Of a stretch of 6,082 nucleotides of DNA, positions 3,834 to 6,082 are shown in pieces. This DNA is from Bacteroidales bacterium (GTDB lineage Bacteria; Bacteroidota; Bacteroidia; Bacteroidales; JAADGE01). Position 1 is the stretch's first letter. The number at the start of each line of letters is the position of its first letter. The position numbers and the translations under genes are program-made. The notes beneath the pieces were generated by a model. The model made no database searches, was not told the origin of the DNA, and saw only the letters and a program-made list of their open reading frames with translations. Location: the NCBI GenBank assembly GCA_029932445.1, contig JAOZQB010000046.1, forward strand, positions 4,784 through 10,865, in the 5' to 3' direction.

Positions 3834-6082
3834 ATGATTAATAAAATAATATCTTTTTCAATAAAGAACAAAGCACTCATTTGGCTGATGACAATCGGTT
3901 TGATAATAGGCGGAATTTATTCCGCAACAAAAGTGCCGCTCGATGCCGTTCCCGACATTACAAACAATCAAGTTTTGGTTATTACGACCGCACCCAATCT
4001 CGGAACCGAAGACATTGAGCAATTTGTAACTTACCAAGTGGAGCTTGCTATGGCAAATTTGCCTGACATTACCGAAATACGCAGTGTTTCACGGTTCGGA
4101 TTATCTGTTGTAACTATCGTTTTTGAAGACGATGCCGGAACATATCTTCCGCGACAATTGGTAGCAGAAGCTCTTTCGGAAGTAAAAGAAAACATTCCCG
4201 AAGGGTTCGGAGAGCCTTTTATGGCTCCGATAAGCACAGGTTTGGGAGAAATATACCAATATACTTTGGAAGTTGCTCCGGGATATGAAGACAAATATGA
4301 TGATATGAAACTTCGAACCATTCAAGATTGGATTGTAAAACGTCAAATGGCAATGCTCCCGGGTGTTGTTGAAGTTAACTCTTTCGGAGGTCACGGAAAA
4401 CAATATGAAGTTTCGATTAATCCGGACAAACTTCGCAGTATGAATCTTACAATTTCCGATGTTTTTGAAGCGCTTGAAAAAAACAATCAAAACGTAGGCG
4501 GTGCATATATCGAAAAAAATCATCAAGCAAACTTTATCAGAGGCGAAGGTTTGATGCGGTCAATTGATGATATAAAAAATACCGCAGTCGCTAATATTAA
4601 CGGAAAACCTGTTTTTATTCGAGATGTTGCCGATGTAAAATTCGGAAGTTTTTTACGCTACGGTTCGTTTACAAAAAACGGAAAAGGTGAAGCCGTAGGC
4701 GGAATTGTTATGATGCTTAAAGGAGAAAACTCAAATGATGTAATTAAAAACGTGAAAGAAAGAATCGCTCTGATTCAGAAATCGCTGCCCGAAGGCATCA
4801 GCATAAAACCATTTCTCGACAGAAGCAAACTTATAAAAAGTACAACTTCTACGGTTGCTGAAAATCTCGGTATCGGTGCTTTAATCGTAATTTTTATTTT
4901 GGTAATCTTTCTCGGAAACCTGAGAGGCGGTTTAATTGTGGCTTCAACCATTCCGCTTGCACTTCTGTTTGCATTTATAATGATGTATATTTTCGGTGTT
5001 TGGGCAAACCTCATGAGTTTAGGGGCCCTTGATTTCGGAATTTTAATTGACGGTGCCGTTATCATTATCGAAAGTATGATTTTTTATCTGCACCGAAAAA
5101 ACCTTATCGGAACTAAAATAACACAACAAAAACGAGATGAATTAGCGTATAAATCCGGAAGCAAAATGATGAATTCAGCTTTCTTCGGACAATTAATTAT
5201 TTTAATTGTATTTATTCCCGTTATGGCACTTCAAGGTGTTGAAGGAAAGATGTTTATACCGATGGCTATGACATTCGGTTTTGCCGTTCTCGGTGTTGCA
5301 TTATTATCTTTAACTTATATTCCGATGATGGCATCAACTTTTCTGAACCCGCCTAAAACAGATAAAAAAACTTGGGGCGAAAAAGTTATCGGAAAAATTG
5401 AAAGATTATATTTACCTGTCATTGATTGGGCTTTAAATAAAAGCAAATTAGTCATTATAGGTGCAGTTATATTAATAATTTTCGGAGGTTTCTTGTTTTC
5501 TCGAATGGGGGCGGAATTTATGCCTAAATTAGACGAAGGAGATTTTGCTTTTCAGGCAATTTTAAAACCCGGAACATCTCTTACGGAAGTAACTAAAACT
5601 GCAACCCGTATTGAAAAAATTGTAATGACAAATTTTCCCGATGAAATAGAATCAATACAAAGCAGAATAGGTGTGGCAGATTTACCTATGGATCCGATGC
5701 CGATTGACATTGCCGATATTTTTGTTATCCTTAAACCTCAAAGTGAATGGAAAAAAGTAAAGTCAAAAGAAGAATTAGTTGAAAAAGTTAAAGAAAAGGT
5801 TAGTGTTTTGCCCGGAATAAATTTCGAATTTACACAACCCATCGAAATGCGATTTAATGAGTTGCTTACCGGAATTCGTGAAGATGTTGCTATTAAACTT
5901 TACGGAGATGATTTGAATGTATTAGCTGATAAAGCTGAAGAAATTGCAGGATTAGTTTCCGGAATAGAAGGAGTAGGCGGAATAAAAGCCGAAGCAACGA
6001 GAGGTCTTCCTCAAATTACCGTAAAATACGACAGAAATAAAATGGCAAAATACGGTTTGCAAATTAACGAACTGAATACAAT
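3834..6082 (+). CDS. czcA: Heavy-metal RND efflux permease, CzcA/CusA family (5' part, runs off window)
   Basis: The reading frame is open from ATG 3834 to the window end (749 complete codons plus two bases), so the C-terminal part is missing. This is an inner-membrane proton-driven pump of the HME-RND group, exporting divalent or monovalent metal ions. A first transmembrane helix (about 11-33) is followed by MPD-like VPLDAVPDITNNQV (34-47) and a large periplasmic domain up to about 340. Transmembrane helices at about 342-503 carry the CzcA-type proton relay DFG-x3-DGA-x4-E, here D400, D406 and E413, equivalent to CzcA D402, D408 and E415. TM7 is about 539-557. The second periplasmic domain begins with GAEFMPKLDEGD (559-570), and later has DPMP (620-623) and MRFNELLTGIREDVAIKLYG (672-691), typical of CzcA. 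The family is usually above 1,000 residues. Metal specificity (Zn/Co/Cd versus Cu/Ag) cannot be settled here. Membrane-fusion (CzcB) and outer-membrane (CzcC) partners are not upstream. Confidence 0.95.
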   Translation, partial: MINKIISFSIKNKALIWLMTIGLIIGGIYSATKVPLDAVPDITNNQVLVITTAPNLGTEDIEQFVTYQVELAMANLPDITEIRSVSRFGLSVVTIVFEDDAGTYLPRQLVAEALSEVKENIPEGFGEPFMAPISTGLGEIYQYTLEVAPGYEDKYDDMKLRTIQDWIVKRQMAMLPGVVEVNSFGGHGKQYEVSINPDKLRSMNLTISDVFEALEKNNQNVGGAYIEKNHQANFIRGEGLMRSIDDIKNTAVANINGKPVFIRDVADVKFGSFLRYGSFTKNGKGEAVGGIVMMLKGENSNDVIKNVKERIALIQKSLPEGISIKPFLDRSKLIKSTTSTVAENLGIGALIVIFILVIFLGNLRGGLIVASTIPLALLFAFIMMYIFGVWANLMSLGALDFGILIDGAVIIIESMIFYLHRKNLIGTKITQQKRDELAYKSGSKMMNSAFFGQLIILIVFIPVMALQGVEGKMFIPMAMTFGFAVLGVALLSLTYIPMMASTFLNPPKTDKKTWGEKVIGKIERLYLPVIDWALNKSKLVIIGAVILIIFGGFLFSRMGAEFMPKLDEGDFAFQAILKPGTSLTEVTKTATRIEKIVMTNFPDEIESIQSRIGVADLPMDPMPIDIADIFVILKPQSEWKKVKSKEELVEKVKEKVSVLPGINFEFTQPIEMRFNELLTGIREDVAIKLYGDDLNVLADKAEEIAGLVSGIEGVGGIKAEATRGLPQITVKYDRNKMAKYGLQINELNT

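Noticed and set aside
4031..5065. Minus-strand open frames at 4031-4321, 4101-4526 and 4775-5065
   Set aside because: All are antisense to the continuous RND permease frame, which shows family motifs throughout.

Overview
The window looks like a chromosomal segment from a member of the Bacteroidetes (Bacteroidota). It is AT-rich, its starts lack clear Shine-Dalgarno sequences and sit in A-rich leaders, and three sites match the Bacteroidetes -7 promoter element TAnnTTTG. The protein families and the heptamer repeat at the left edge are compatible with this. I cannot name a genus or species.

Layout. Positions 1-42 hold a degenerate heptamer tandem repeat. On the minus strand (1321 to 53) is a complete RhlE-type DEAD-box RNA helicase. 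A 184-base divergent intergenic region (1322-1505) follows, with a candidate promoter facing each way and a small palindrome. Everything to the right is on the plus strand: a short-chain polyprenyl diphosphate synthase (1506-2480), a Fur-family repressor only 6 bases downstream (2487-2900), a small exported His-rich protein (2945-3313), a DUF302 protein (3422-3805), and the first 749 codons of a CzcA/CusA-type heavy-metal RND efflux permease (3834 to the window end, still open).

How the genes may work together. The helicase and prenyl synthase look like housekeeping genes. The last four genes read as a metal-homeostasis module: a cysteine-rich Fur-like sensor, a periplasmic His-rich protein, a DUF302 protein and an RND pump carrying the proton-relay acidic residues of the CzcA group. 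The two intergenic gaps inside this module each contain a 15-base palindrome of identical geometry, TRCAAY-N3-RTTGYA, which makes a plausible shared operator for the neighbouring Fur-like regulator. This regulatory proposal, the atypical metal sites of the regulator and the possible leaderless start of the His-rich gene are the most interesting points. Membrane-fusion and outer-membrane partners of the pump are not in the window and may lie to the right.
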